Of a stretch of 64,000 nt of DNA, positions 8,732-17,431 are shown piece by piece. The stretch lies in NCBI GenBank assembly GCA_050741915.1, contig JBOGEX010000015.1:1-64000 (forward strand). Direction: 5' to 3'. Position numbers and translations under genes: made by a program. Every line of letters starts with the position of its first letter. Positions within the stretch are counted from its first letter, which is position 1. The notes beneath the pieces are model-generated. The model was not told where the DNA came from. It was given only the letters and a program-made list of their open reading frames with translations, and did no database searches. The DNA comes from JACCTH01 sp050741915 (GTDB lineage Bacteria > Actinomycetota > Acidimicrobiia > Spongiisociales > ZC4RG35).

Positions 8732-10018
8732 ATGTTGGATCAAGACCTAATAGAAGAACTGAACCGGCCTTTGGAGCCGGCGTTGACCAAAGACCTTGAG
8801 TATTTAGCCGATCGCCTGGCGAGGGAGGGGAGGAAATCGGCGGAGTCGGTTGTCACTGCCCTGGAGGAATTTTCGGTGGCCGCACCATCCTGGGCGGTCG
8901 GCACAGGTGGGACGAGGTTTGGGCGCTTTCCGATCGGAGGCGAACCGCGGACGACCGAGGAGAAGATCGACGATGTTGCCGCCCTCAACTCGCTGACGAA
9001 GAGCAACAAATCGATATCCCTCCATGTGCCGTGGGACGATCCGAGTGATCCCACCGCGCTCCTGGAGTATGGGACCGGGCTAGGCATCGGCTTCGATGCT
9101 ATGAACTCGAATACCTTTCAGGACAACCCGGCGACTACGGTCGATGGGAAAGTCACCTACAAGTTCGGGAGCCTCGCCAACACCGATGCCGCCGTGCGGG
9201 AGGCCGCAGTTGACCACAATAAGTACGTGATCGATCTCGGCGTCGAGCTCGGGTCGAGGGCGCTCACGGTGTGGTTGGCCGACGGCATCAACCATCCCGG
9301 ACAAGCCGATCATCGTGGTCAGTTCGAACGGGTGGCCCAAGGTCTGCGTGAGATCCACGATCATCTGCCGGCCGACTGGCAGATGTACACAGAGCACAAA
9401 CCCTACGAGCCGGCGTTCTACGCGACGGTCAACTTCGATTGGGGCTCGTCGCTGCTGCTCGCCCAAGCCGCGGGAGTGAAGGCAGCATGCCTCGTCGATC
9501 TGGGGCACCATTTGCCCAACGCCAACATCGAGCAGATCGTCAGCCGGCTGGCGATGGCAGGACGGCTGGGTGGCTTCCACTTCAACGATTCCAAGTACGG
9601 AGACGATGACCTCACCACCGGTTCAATCAAGCCATTCCAGCTCTTTCTGATCTTTTGCGAGCTGATCCGCGCCGGCGATGGGCGCTTGCCGGAATTGGCC
9701 TACATGATCGATCAGAGTCACAACCTGAAAGACCCTCTCGAGGATTTGGTCCAGTCGACGGAGGCCGTCTCCCTTGCCTACGGCCAAGCGCTTCTCGTTC
9801 CTTGGCCAGAGCTAGCCGCGGCCCAGGAAGCGAATGACGCCGCCGCTGCACAAGAACTTCTCCAGTCGGCCTTTCGAACTGATGTCAGGCCGCTTGTCGC
9901 CGAGGCTCGCCGTCGAGCCGGTGGGGCAATAGATCCGCTTCGCGCCTATCGAGCGACGGGTTACCGATCAAAGAAGATCGAAGAGAGGGGCCTGCACTCG
10001 GTCGCGTCTGGATTATGA
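8732..10018 (+). CDS. rhaI: L-rhamnose isomerase (RhaI type)
   Basis: A 428-residue TIM-barrel sugar isomerase that converts L-rhamnose to L-rhamnulose with a divalent metal. Metal and substrate regions are visible: EHKPYEPAFY near 210, LVDLGHHLPNANIEQIV near 250 and GGFHFNDSKYGDDDL near 283. The ATG at 8732 follows AAGGAG at good spacing; an upstream in-frame start would lie inside rhaD. The stop overlaps the rhaB start (ATGA). It resembles the Pseudomonas-type RhaI family rather than E. coli RhaA. Confidence 0.88.
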   Translation: MLDQDLIEELNRPLEPALTKDLEYLADRLAREGRKSAESVVTALEEFSVAAPSWAVGTGGTRFGRFPIGGEPRTTEEKIDDVAALNSLTKSNKSISLHVPWDDPSDPTALLEYGTGLGIGFDAMNSNTFQDNPATTVDGKVTYKFGSLANTDAAVREAAVDHNKYVIDLGVELGSRALTVWLADGINHPGQADHRGQFERVAQGLREIHDHLPADWQMYTEHKPYEPAFYATVNFDWGSSLLLAQAAGVKAACLVDLGHHLPNANIEQIVSRLAMAGRLGGFHFNDSKYGDDDLTTGSIKPFQLFLIFCELIRAGDGRLPELAYMIDQSHNLKDPLEDLVQSTEAVSLAYGQALLVPWPELAAAQEANDAAAAQELLQSAFRTDVRPLVAEARRRAGGAIDPLRAYRATGYRSKKIEERGLHSVASGL

Positions 10019-11352
10019 GCCGAGGCACCCGAGTCCTGGCAGTCGATCTCGGCGCGACTTCGGTGCGGGTGGCAGCGGTCGATCTCGACAGGCCGGTTCC
10101 GCAAATCGACATCGTGCACCGATGGGCCCATGGTCCGGTGCGGACCGGCGAATCGTTGCGCTGGAACTGGTCGCGGATCGTGACCGAGGTGAAGCGAGGA
10201 ATCGACCGAGGTTTGATGGCGGGGCCGGTTGCCTCTATAGGAATCGATGGATGGGGCGTCGACTATGGACTAATCGATGAGCGAGGAGACTTGGTAGCGC
10301 CACCCTATTCCTACCGAGATGGGCGCACCTCGGGCTGGGCCCAGACCGCCGAGAAAATCGGCTCCGACCGCCTCTACGACTTGACGGGGATACAGCTCGT
10401 GCCCTTCAACACGATCTTCCAGCTGGCCGCGCACGAAAGAGCGGAGCTGGATCAGGCCAGTCGTTTGCTTCTTCTCCCCGATCTGCTCGTTCGCGAACTC
10501 GGCGGCGACGAGGCTGCCGAGAAATCGAATGCGTCTACCACGGGCCTGTTGAACACCCATCGTGGCCATTGGGCCGAAGACCTCATCGACGCACTCGGTC
10601 TAGATACGACTCTGTTCCCTGCGGTAGAGCATGCTGGCCGAAACGTAGGCGCTTGGGAGGGAGTGCCTTTGCACCTGGTGGGTAGTCACGACACGGCCTC
10701 TGCCTTCATGGGGATGCCGGCGACCACTGACCACGGAACCGTTTTCGTCTCCACGGGGACGTGGGTGATCGTCGGGATCGAACTCGACCAACCGAATACT
10801 TCACCCGAAGCTCAAGCAAGAAACTTTTCGAACGAAGCCGGGGCACTTGGTGGGATTCGGTTCTTGAAGAACGTTATTGGGTTTTGGCTGCTCGAGCAGT
10901 GCCGGCCGGCTTGGGACAATGCCTCTATAACCGCGTTGTTGGAGGAGGCAGCAACGGTTCGAGTGGAGGTCCCCGTCTTCGACGCCACCGACAGCCGCTT
11001 CTTGAACCCTGATGACATGGAAGCGGAAATTCGATCGGCAGCGGGACTTGCCCCCTCGGAGCCGCGGGCCGTGGTAATCCGTAGCGCCCTCGAGTCCATC
11101 GCCGCAGGAGTGGGATCGGTCATTGCCGAATTAACGTCGATTACAGGAAACCCGATGAAACGCATCGGGTTAGTGGGCGGCGGGGCGCGCTCTTCGTTGC
11201 TCCGGGACAGGCTGGCCGCTCGAACTGGACTTCCGGTCGTCCTCGGCTCGCCAGAGGCCACGGCCCTCGGCAACGCCGTTGTTCAAGGAATCGCCCTGGG
11301 AAACTTCCGGGACATCTCGGAGGCACGGGAGTGGATCGGAGCCGCCGCATGA
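10015..11352 (+). CDS. rhaB: Rhamnulokinase
   Basis: A 445-residue FGGY-family carbohydrate kinase that phosphorylates L-rhamnulose at O1. The N-terminal phosphate-binding motif LAVDLGATSVR (near residue 7), IGIDGWGVDYGLID (near 76) with a catalytic-type Asp, GSHDTASAF (near 223) and the adenosine-site segment GLVGGGARS are present. Length fits the family. Translation is coupled to rhaI by the ATGA overlap. Confidence 0.9.
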   Translation: MSRGTRVLAVDLGATSVRVAAVDLDRPVPQIDIVHRWAHGPVRTGESLRWNWSRIVTEVKRGIDRGLMAGPVASIGIDGWGVDYGLIDERGDLVAPPYSYRDGRTSGWAQTAEKIGSDRLYDLTGIQLVPFNTIFQLAAHERAELDQASRLLLLPDLLVRELGGDEAAEKSNASTTGLLNTHRGHWAEDLIDALGLDTTLFPAVEHAGRNVGAWEGVPLHLVGSHDTASAFMGMPATTDHGTVFVSTGTWVIVGIELDQPNTSPEAQARNFSNEAGALGGIRFLKNVIGFWLLEQCRPAWDNASITALLEEAATVRVEVPVFDATDSRFLNPDDMEAEIRSAAGLAPSEPRAVVIRSALESIAAGVGSVIAELTSITGNPMKRIGLVGGGARSSLLRDRLAARTGLPVVLGSPEATALGNAVVQGIALGNFRDISEAREWIGAAA

Positions 11353-11362
11353 TGAGCCAGGC

Positions 11363-12121
11363 GTGAACCAGAGCGCGTTCTACAGCCCAGAGGAGCGACT
11401 CGGCGAGGTTCGGAACCTTATCGCCGAACAGGGTACCGTTCGCATCGATCAACTCGCGGTCGATTTCGGGGTAAGCGAGATGACGATCCGTCGCGACCTT
11501 GACGAACTTGAAGCTTTGGGCGTCGCCCGCAGGGTTCGCGGCGGGGCCATCGCCCTAGGTCCCGAGCCGTTCGCACAACGCCACCGACACAACGCTCGGG
11601 CGAAGGCGCGGATTGCTGAAAAACTCCTCCAAGAAGTACCCACGGTGGGAACAGTCGCCTTCGACGCTTCGACGACCATCTACCGTTTGGCCACATCGTT
11701 GGAAGCCGTCCGGGACCTGGTCGTGGTTACCAACGGCCTGGACACCTTTCATACCATTGGCGCCCAGCCCGGCATCACCGCCACTCTGACTGGGGGGTCC
11801 GAGGAGCCGCGCACGGGAAGCCTTGTCGGTCCAATTGCTTTGCGGACCGCTCAAGACTTTCTGTACGACGTCTTCGTTTGTTCGGCGGCAGGATTTGACC
11901 ATCAGGTTGGTTCGTCGGAGGCGAGCCTCGCCGAATCAGAAGTGAAAAGGGCCTTTAGCCAGACGAGCAGCCGAATTGTCCTTGCCGTCGACCACACGAA
12001 GCTCGAGACCAGGGCTCAGGCGCGGGTGTTCGAGCTCGAAGAAATCGACTTACTCGTAACCGATCTCGAGCCGGACGACTCCCGGCTGGATCTTTATCGC
12101 TCCCGGGTGGAGGTGAAATGA
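11363..12121 (+). CDS. DeoR/GlpR-family transcriptional regulator of the rhamnose operon
   Basis: A 252-residue DeoR-family repressor. Residues about 10-65 form the winged helix-turn-helix (VSEMTIRRDLDELE is the family signature), followed by a sugar-phosphate-sensing domain with VAFDASTTIYRLA and VVVTNG. The start is GTG 11363; upstream in-frame codons fall inside rhaB. Its position between rhaB and rhaM makes it the likely operon repressor, sensing a phosphorylated rhamnose intermediate and possibly binding the inverted repeat before rhaT. Both ideas are inferred. Confidence 0.85.
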   Translation: MNQSAFYSPEERLGEVRNLIAEQGTVRIDQLAVDFGVSEMTIRRDLDELEALGVARRVRGGAIALGPEPFAQRHRHNARAKARIAEKLLQEVPTVGTVAFDASTTIYRLATSLEAVRDLVVVTNGLDTFHTIGAQPGITATLTGGSEEPRTGSLVGPIALRTAQDFLYDVFVCSAAGFDHQVGSSEASLAESEVKRAFSQTSSRIVLAVDHTKLETRAQARVFELEEIDLLVTDLEPDDSRLDLYRSRVEVK

Positions 12122-12438
12122 ACCGAGTCGGCTTCGTTTTGAAGGTAAAGCACGGGATGATCGAGGAGTACAAACGGAGGCACGAAGCGGTTTGGCCGGA
12201 GATGCTTGAGGCATTAAGCCGTCACGGATGGCATAACTATTCGCTATTCCTGCGCCACGATGGCTTGCTCTTCGGCTATTTCGAAGCCTCAACCTCCTTC
12301 GATGATGCGTTGCAGGGCATGGCGGGCGAAGAGGTCAACGAACGCTGGCAGCGCCACATGGCACCGTTCTTCGAAGGCACCGGAACAGTCGCCGATTCGA
12401 TGATGGAGCAGCTGGTCGAAGTGTTTCACCTCGACTAA
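12118..12438 (+). CDS. rhaM: L-rhamnose mutarotase
   Basis: A 106-residue RhaM protein that interconverts alpha and beta L-rhamnose so that the isomerase receives its preferred anomer. The length and motifs are typical: EYKRRHEAVWPEM with the catalytic His, GWHNYSLFL, GYFEAS, and a C-terminal MEQLVEVFHLD. The ATG overlaps the stop of the DeoR gene. It is the last gene of the operon. Confidence 0.92.
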   Translation: MNRVGFVLKVKHGMIEEYKRRHEAVWPEMLEALSRHGWHNYSLFLRHDGLLFGYFEASTSFDDALQGMAGEEVNERWQRHMAPFFEGTGTVADSMMEQLVEVFHLD

Positions 12439-12627
12439 CGCAGTGTCTGGCGCCGGAGTTGCATCATCAGCATGCCAAGGCCGACCCCGGTGACCGCTCC
12501 GATCCAATGCCGGTGCCGAGGTTCCCGATTGCGGCCCGATAGCGGCACCGATCCCTACCCCGAGAACGGCACCTATCCCTACCCAGCTACGAGTTGTCCT
12601 TTCCTTATTTCCACCTGGATCCGACAT
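12435..12627 (-). pseudogene. Small glycine-zipper protein, frameshifted
   Basis: Reading left from ATG 12625-12627, behind a perfect AGGAGG, the product begins MSDPGGNKERTTRSWVGIGA and runs into a Gly-x-Gly hydrophobic repeat. Two one-base shifts, each at a G-rich spot, are needed to reach the matching C-terminus GAVTGVGLGMLMMQLRR and a TAG that overlaps the rhaM stop. It looks like a tiny glycine-zipper membrane protein, either recently broken or carrying indel errors. Function is unknown. Confidence 0.5.
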
Positions 12628-12776
12628 TTGCCTCCTATGGCGAACTCTACGGAGCTAGCCGTGGCGAGAGCGCACCCACGGCGGTTTTGACCGACAACGT
12701 CCAGACTTGGCCAATCTTTCGCCCAGCGTGCCTCAGTTAACGCGCGGTTGGACTCGCCGCCGGCATAACAAGGGTG

Positions 12777-13271
12777 CTAACGGCCTATCTCTTCCGATAG
12801 AGCGCGAAGCAGTGGCAGTGTGGCGCGGTCCTTGGGACGGTCGGCCGCCTCCTTGCTGCGAATGATGTCATTCAGTGCTGCCACCCGCACCCGGTACCCG
12901 CCCAACTCGACGTCGATGCTCCCCGTCACCAGGGCCTCGTAGTCGGTGAGGGCGGCCGGAGCGAAGGTCAAATCGAGGTCACCGCAACGCGTGGTCATGT
13001 TCAGCATCGCCATGGACTCGAGCAGGGCGGGATGAGGGTTAAAGGCGACACCCTTCGGATCATCGGCCACCCTGAGGCGCGCCCTCAAATCTCCCAGAGC
13101 CTGAGAGAGCCGGGCCAGATTGGCTGGGACCTTTTGGGGCACGATGTCCGCGTCGTTGGTCATGGTGGGTGAGCCATGCAACACCGCCCCGAGGCCGCCA
13201 ACCAAGACATATTCGACTTCGTACTCGGCCAGCACCCGGAAGATGCACTCGGGATCGAACGGGGCTGCCAT
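12777..13271 (-). CDS. Nucleotidyltransferase-fold protein, probable toxin-antitoxin component
   Basis: A 164-residue protein with the minimal nucleotidyltransferase pattern: GGLGAVLHGS near residues 26-35, then TNDADI with an Asp-x-Asp metal pair. Downstream residues (GDLDLTFAP, DIIRSKEAADRPKD) fit AbiEii/MNT-like proteins. Its start overlaps by one base the stop of an XRE-type regulator, an arrangement common in toxin-antitoxin or defence pairs. Whether it AMPylates a partner, as MNT antitoxins do, is inference. Confidence 0.7.
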   Translation of the reverse strand: MAAPFDPECIFRVLAEYEVEYVLVGGLGAVLHGSPTMTNDADIVPQKVPANLARLSQALGDLRARLRVADDPKGVAFNPHPALLESMAMLNMTTRCGDLDLTFAPAALTDYEALVTGSIDVELGGYRVRVAALNDIIRSKEAADRPKDRATLPLLRALSEEIGR

Positions 13272-13606
13272 TAGCCGAGGCGACGGGCCGTGGCTCGCAG
13301 CCGACTCAGGTTGGCGACCGAGGCCAGACGCTGGGCAGGCGAAAGGGCGAGCTGTTGACGAATCTGGGACCGGTCGACCTCGACCGGCTCAACGGACAAC
13401 ACAAGGGCGACATCGCAAGCACGCAACAGCCGGACCAAAGTCGTCAACCGGGGTTCATCCTCTCCCCTTTCCCACCGCGAGACGGCCGGCTGCTTGGACC
13501 CCAAACGCCTGGCGAGCTCGGTCTGCGAAAGCCCGGCTTGGGCCCGAGCCTTCTGGATCAACTCCGCAATCGCTCGGTTATCGCCGGCAGGAATTTTCGT
13601 TCTCAT
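13271..13606 (-). CDS. XRE-family helix-turn-helix regulator
   Basis: A 111-residue protein with a clear lambda-repressor-like HTH at about residues 12-65 (ARAQAGLSQTELARRLG, then QPAVSRWERGEDEP). The C-terminal half is short and Arg-rich. It is co-transcribed with the nucleotidyltransferase gene immediately downstream (TAATG junction) and likely autoregulates the pair through the palindromic AT-rich sequence upstream. Confidence 0.75.
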   Translation of the reverse strand: MRTKIPAGDNRAIAELIQKARAQAGLSQTELARRLGSKQPAVSRWERGEDEPRLTTLVRLLRACDVALVLSVEPVEVDRSQIRQQLALSPAQRLASVANLSRLRATARRLG

Positions 13607-13624
13607 GGAGACTGTGGCTCGCCG

Positions 13625-13665
13625 TTATAGCGTTAAGGCTATATGTACTATATCGAGATCATTAT
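13625..13665. promoter_or_regulatory. AT-rich palindromic operator upstream of the HTH/nucleotidyltransferase pair
   Basis: This stretch is strikingly AT-rich in a GC-rich context. It contains the inverted repeat TATAGC-GTTAAG-GCTATA, another CTATATGTACTATAT near-palindrome and a further TATAGC half-site. It lies directly upstream of the leftward HTH gene, as expected for an autorepressor's operator overlapping its promoter. A (CG)n run follows at about 13668-13682. Confidence 0.5.
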
Positions 13666-14030
13666 AGCCGCGCGCGCGCGCGCCTGGCATCCAGTTTCTC
13701 AGCCGAGCGTCGTATCGTCTCGGCCTCATGCACCTCGGCGGCGTGATCTCCGCTGAGGTCAGCCGAGAGGAACTCTGCTGTCTCGGGGAGCGCCAGATGC
13801 AGGTCCGATTCGGTATGCAACTGCACGTCGAGGTCCCGGCCCAGAAGCCCGAGCACGTGGCCACCGACCGCCCGATTGGCGGAGTGAAATGGAAGTGCTA
13901 GCCGGGAATGCTCACCGAGCCCGGGTACTCGGATGCCCAGAATCCGACCAGAGTGCCTCTTACTCCGGGGACCTCGAACTCGCTCTGATGGAGCGTGGCC
14001 TCGACCAGGCCCTCGGCAAGCATCACCCAC
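13662..14030 (-). pseudogene. Alpha-acetolactate decarboxylase C-terminal remnant
   Basis: Two frames together read LAEGLVEATLHQSEFEV, GTLVGFWASEYPGSVSIPG and then AVGGHVLGLLGRDLDVQLHT, the conserved core and metal-binding region of acetolactate decarboxylase (BudA/AlsD), which makes acetoin. In the GYHFHF metal site the Tyr codon reads TAG (13898-13900), and a frameshift follows within about 25 bases. The N-terminal third is missing. This combination of nonsense change, shift and truncation indicates real decay. The sequence from about 14031 to 14314 holds nothing I recognise. Confidence 0.6.
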
Positions 14031-14314
14031 GTCTTAACTCTGTGTCTGGTCGGCAGGTGATGATCCTGGCTTCAAAATGCCGGACTCCGTGCTCACGAAG
14101 AATGAACTCGGACCAGTACGCAGCGCTTTGTGCTACTCGATTGGTTCCAGTCTGGTTGTGCCGACGGATACGACCCGAGAACGGTCGGTTTTGAACGACA
14201 ACTTCTTATCTTGAACGAGGACATGGACGAGTTTCTCTAGGGAGAATCTTGTCACTCTGAAGCTTCTTCACGCTTGAGGCTTACAGAGAGCCGACGGTGA
14301 CGGGGCAATCCGCG

Positions 14315-14562
14315 TTACCTCTCCGGATGCTTGACGTGAAGAGCCGCCGCATGCGACAACGCAGCAGCGGTCCAGTCGACGACGCGCTTGGCGCATAACT
14401 CACAGAGTCGTTTCTGGTTTGCGATTGCCTCGATTGGCCAAGGCGCGGGCGTCGTTTCTCTTGCGGAAGGATGTCGCTCGCAGATCGGAGTTACTCCCCC
14501 GAAGTGGTAAGTGGTGGTCGTTGAGCGCCTCGCACGAGAACCATCACTTCATTGCCATTCAT
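14315..14562 (-). pseudogene. Small Cys-rich protein, one frameshift in a G-run
   Basis: ATG 14560-14562 follows AAGGAGAG and starts a frame that ends early just past a GGGGG run. Adding one G joins it to a clean second frame containing PICERHPSARETT and RLCELCAKRVVDWTAAALS, ending at TAA 14315-14317. The repaired product is about 83 residues with Cys/His groups typical of a small zinc-binding protein. The defect is probably a homopolymer sequencing error, so the gene may be intact in the organism. Function is unknown. Confidence 0.5.
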
Positions 14563-14713
14563 CTCTCTCCTTCAGGTTTATGAGCCCATGCAAATCAAGC
14601 GAGAGCTGCTCCTGGTCACGCTCACCCAACAGGCGGTCGAGGCCGTCGACCAGGGATTCGCTCGACCGCCGCTCAGAGCTCGAGGAGGCGCTTGGCAGTG
14701 TTCCTTCCTCCAT
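14549..14713 (-). CDS. Small acidic hypothetical protein
   Basis: A 54-residue reading frame beginning MEEGTLPSASSS and ending LINLKERDEWQ. It is rich in Ser, Glu and Leu with an amphipathic SLVDGLDRLLGERDQEQL helix. Its end overlaps the start of the next leftward gene and carries that gene's Shine-Dalgarno, which argues for translational coupling. No ribosome site is obvious for its own ATG. I do not recognise the family. Confidence 0.4.
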   Translation of the reverse strand: MEEGTLPSASSSSERRSSESLVDGLDRLLGERDQEQLSLDLHGLINLKERDEWQ

Positions 14714-14729
14714 TGCGTCGGTTGGGTGG

Positions 14730-15320
14730 TCATTTCATGACCCGGTAGCGGAGGTGGGTGACGCCTCTGCCCGAGACCACGGAGATGAGGCCTTCGAACG
14801 CACCGGAGTGGTGAGTCCTTCGAGGAGGTGCTTGCCAGCCCCGAGCACGACCGGCATTAGCTCGACACCGATCTCGTCGAGGAGACCCGCTTCGAGGCAC
14901 TGCCTTGCCATCTGTCCACCGTTGACGCCCACGTTGCGATCGCCCGCCATCTCCTTGGCCTTGGCGACGGCGGCCTCGATGCCGTCGGTGACGAAGACAA
15001 AGTTCTCGTCCTCTGCCGGCCGGTCGTGGGGCAGGTGGTGGGTGAGGACCACCGTGGGCACATCCATTGGATGCCTACCACCCCAGCCGTCCATCATGTC
15101 GGACAAGTGGCGGCCGACCAGCAGGGCTCCGGTGTCTCCCCACTCTCTCTTGATCACGGCGGCGGCATCCTCGGTGAACGCGCACCGGCGGATCAAGCGG
15201 CGACGGGATCTCGACCTGACCGTTTTCATACCACTGGAACAGCAGATCGAATCCGCTCTCATTGGGCCCCGCGATATAACCGTCCAGCGACATCGTCGCC
15301 CCGGCGCTCACCTTTCCCAT
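14730..15320 (-). pseudogene. RibD C-terminal / dihydrofolate-reductase-like protein, frameshifted
   Basis: The start (MGKVSAGATMSLDGYIAGPN) is the signature of the RibD_C/DHFR-like family of small NADPH-dependent reductases. After about 40 residues the frame must shift to continue with WGDTGALLVGRHLSD, NVGVNGGQMARQCLEAGL and VLGAGKHLLEG, and a second shift gives the proper ending GVTHLRYRVMK with TGA at 14730-14732. Two single-base indels break an otherwise full-length gene of about 195 residues. Substrate is unknown for these paralogues. Confidence 0.7.
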
Positions 15321-15472
15321 GCCGTCTCCTTCTCAGACGATTGCGTGGGCCCAGTGTTACTCGATCTACTCGGTGCCAAACCCGAAAGTAGCTGTGCCGG
15401 CCGCAACGGTTTAGGGTCGGATATCCGTCGACCGAGGACGGACCGGGGGATCCGTTTCGACTTCGAACGGAC

Positions 15473-15907
15473 CTATTGCAATGGATCAATCACATCGAGA
15501 AATCCAAACCTATGGAAGTCGGTGTCACGGGTGACAATCGAGCGAACCCCGTGTTCTCGCATCAATACGGCCGTATGAGCATCGTGGTACAGGTTCCCGG
15601 TGAGTAGCGGCACCTCATCGACAACCTGGGCCAAGACTTCGAGATGGCGCGAGGTCTCGGTCAAGATGTGGGCGCTGGGCGACGCCAGAACAGCTTCCAC
15701 GAATCTGAACGCCCCCTTTTTATCAAATGGTGAGCGAAGAACTCGGGGGTGGGTGACAACCCGAAGGAACTCATACACGATTCCCCAGGTCACATACCAA
15801 GGCGTCCGATCGAGTCGCCACCCCTCGAGGGCAAACCGGCACGTCTCATGTTCGGGGGCCTCGGCGTCGGCGGCGTACACCAATACGTTGGTGTCGACCA
15901 CGAACAC
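15473..15907 (-). CDS. vapC: PIN-domain ribonuclease toxin (VapC-like)
   Basis: A 144-residue PIN-domain protein. The acidic metal-binding residues appear in VVDTNVLVYAAD (residue 5), the YEFLR segment, and the C-terminal VTRDTDFHRFG. VapC toxins cleave RNA, often tRNA. The GTG start directly abuts the stop of the upstream vapB antitoxin gene, the usual order and coupling for this type II system. Confidence 0.85.
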   Translation of the reverse strand: MFVVDTNVLVYAADAEAPEHETCRFALEGWRLDRTPWYVTWGIVYEFLRVVTHPRVLRSPFDKKGAFRFVEAVLASPSAHILTETSRHLEVLAQVVDEVPLLTGNLYHDAHTAVLMREHGVRSIVTRDTDFHRFGFLDVIDPLQ

Positions 15908-16150
15908 CTAACGTTCGCGCTCCATCGTCGAATAGAGAGCCTCGCGGTCGGAGATATCCACCAAGTAGCCGCCACTCCGAAACGTGGGAAGTTCCGGCAG
16001 ATCCTTGGCGGCGGGCCGGTCATCGAGCAGTCGACGGATAGCCGCCTCGACCAGTTGGGACATCGTGCGTCCGGACCGAGTCGCCTCATGCCGGAGACGG
16101 TCCACCACCCGATCGTCGAGCACAAACGTGGTCTTCATCCGTACAACCAT
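15908..16150 (-). CDS. vapB: Ribbon-helix-helix antitoxin (VapB-like)
   Basis: An 80-residue protein with an N-terminal ribbon-helix-helix domain (MKTTFVLDDRVVDRLRHEA, then SGRTMSQLVEAAIRRLL) and a C-terminal tail (LPTFRSGGYLVDISDREAL) that would wrap around the toxin. The true start may be the Met four residues in (MKTT). A palindrome-rich GTAC/GTATAC upstream region is a plausible autoregulatory site. It pairs with the PIN toxin immediately downstream. Confidence 0.85.
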   Translation of the reverse strand: MVVRMKTTFVLDDRVVDRLRHEATRSGRTMSQLVEAAIRRLLDDRPAAKDLPELPTFRSGGYLVDISDREALYSTMERER

Positions 16151-16326
16151 ACATCAAGTACAGGTATACGGCAAGATCGTCACGTGGGTTTATGGTCAGG
16201 AGTCGACGGCTGACTGGTTGCAACGGTCGACCATCATCGGAGGAGTCTCTTGACCAGTCATCCGTACCACCACGAACACGCATCCTGGTCGGGCAACGCT
16301 ACGGAGGCATCAGCGAAGACATAACC

Positions 16327-16644
16327 ATGGTCATCTGGGCGCCTAGAAATCACGGGGTGGTTTCGCGGACCGGATCGCGCAAACGTGAGGGAAAAAATCG
16401 TCCGCACTGTGCGGTTGCTTCACTTGTCACAATTGGCACGTGGCTCTACCCGATACTCAATCCCGCGGCGGAGCCGATGTTCGGCGCGCCACCGGGCGAC
16501 CGACCTCTTGTCGGATACATAGTCGGTGTTGGAGTGGATGTCGTTGGTTTTTTGCTGAGCCTGGAGGCACTGTCTTGGGAAAGCAGTAGTGCAATTGCAG
16601 ACCCTGAGCCCGTTAAGGCGTCGGGTGCCAGGCGATGCCGGTGA
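16327..16644 (+). CDS. Possible small membrane protein
   Basis: From ATG 16327 an open frame of 105 residues contains two hydrophobic stretches (CAVASLVTIGTWLYPIL and PLVGYIVGVGVDVVGFLLSL) separated by a Pro/Gly loop. That pattern looks more protein-like than a chance frame, but there is no clear ribosome site. Its end overlaps the tail of a broken gene on the other strand. The rest of 16151-16612 shows no other recognisable gene. Confidence 0.25.
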   Translation: MVIWAPRNHGVVSRTGSRKREGKNRPHCAVASLVTIGTWLYPILNPAAEPMFGAPPGDRPLVGYIVGVGVDVVGFLLSLEALSWESSSAIADPEPVKASGARRCR

Positions 16645-17226
16645 AGGGCTCCGGAATTTGCACATTGGCGAGTACGCGGCGATCGCTCCCATCGACGTTC
16701 AAAACGACTATCTCCCGGCCGGGATAGTCGATGACGGCGATCTGGGTTCCGTCCGGCGACCAGGTTCCGGCGACGTAGAACGTTTCCGCAGCCGAGTCGG
16801 GTTCGAGGAATCGCAGGCCGGTGCCGTCGGCATTGACCAAATAGAGGCGGGTGTCGCGCTGGTAACAGCGGGTTGCTTTCCGGTGGGGTGCTCGGAAGGC
16901 GATCCTCACCGGCCACGGTCAGCAGCTGAGCCCCGTCTGGCGACCAACTTGGGGTGTGGTCATCCCCTGGTTTGCCGTGCCGTCGATGAAGGCTGGGATG
17001 GAATTGAGGCATCCGGTGCTCTGGATACGCGGAGAGAACCCCGAACAGGCTTGGATCACGATCGAGAACCAGGGGATAAAGGTCTATCCCGAGTCGCGGG
17101 AGGGAACAGAGCGAGAAGAGGCCTGGAAGTCGGTCGTGGCAGCCGCCCCGTCTACGGACCGTGCGAAAAGAAAACCGACCGCCAGATCCCAATCATCCGT
17201 CCAACCCACAAAAGCCGGACGAGCAT
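16613..17226 (-). pseudogene. WD40/TolB-like beta-propeller protein, frameshifted
   Basis: Three frames in succession carry PD40-type propeller repeats: DDHTPSWSPDGAQLLTVAG in one, then RLYLVNADGTGLRFLEPD, GTWSPDGTQIAVIDYPG and VVLNVDGSDRRVL in another, ending HPTP-stop. Upstream text IPAFIDGTANQ sits in the third frame. The leftward ATG at 17224-17226 begins a short hydrophobic, signal-like stretch. At least two indels and a stop break it. Intact relatives are exported propeller proteins. Confidence 0.6.
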
Positions 17227-17431
17227 CTGATCGCCGGCTTTGATCGCCGCCGATGGCTCCAGACAATCCTCCCGGTCGATGTCTCCGATCAACCACTCCG
17301 CCGATGTTGATCGGTGTCGGCCATGGCCCAAGGGTCACCGAGGCAGACCTGTCTGCCAGCGCAACGATCTGATATACCTCCGAATAGGCCACCCGACTTT
17401 GGGTCAGACAGCAAGGCGTAGATTGGCAGCG

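Noticed and set aside
13668..13683. Alternating CG run as a structural (Z-DNA) element
   Set aside because: It is about 15 bases in a GC-rich genome and adjacent to a decayed gene; there is no evidence of function.
14511..15578. A 355-residue rightward frame
   Set aside because: It lies opposite the DHFR-like gene and small genes, and its Ser/Pro/Arg-rich text matches no family.
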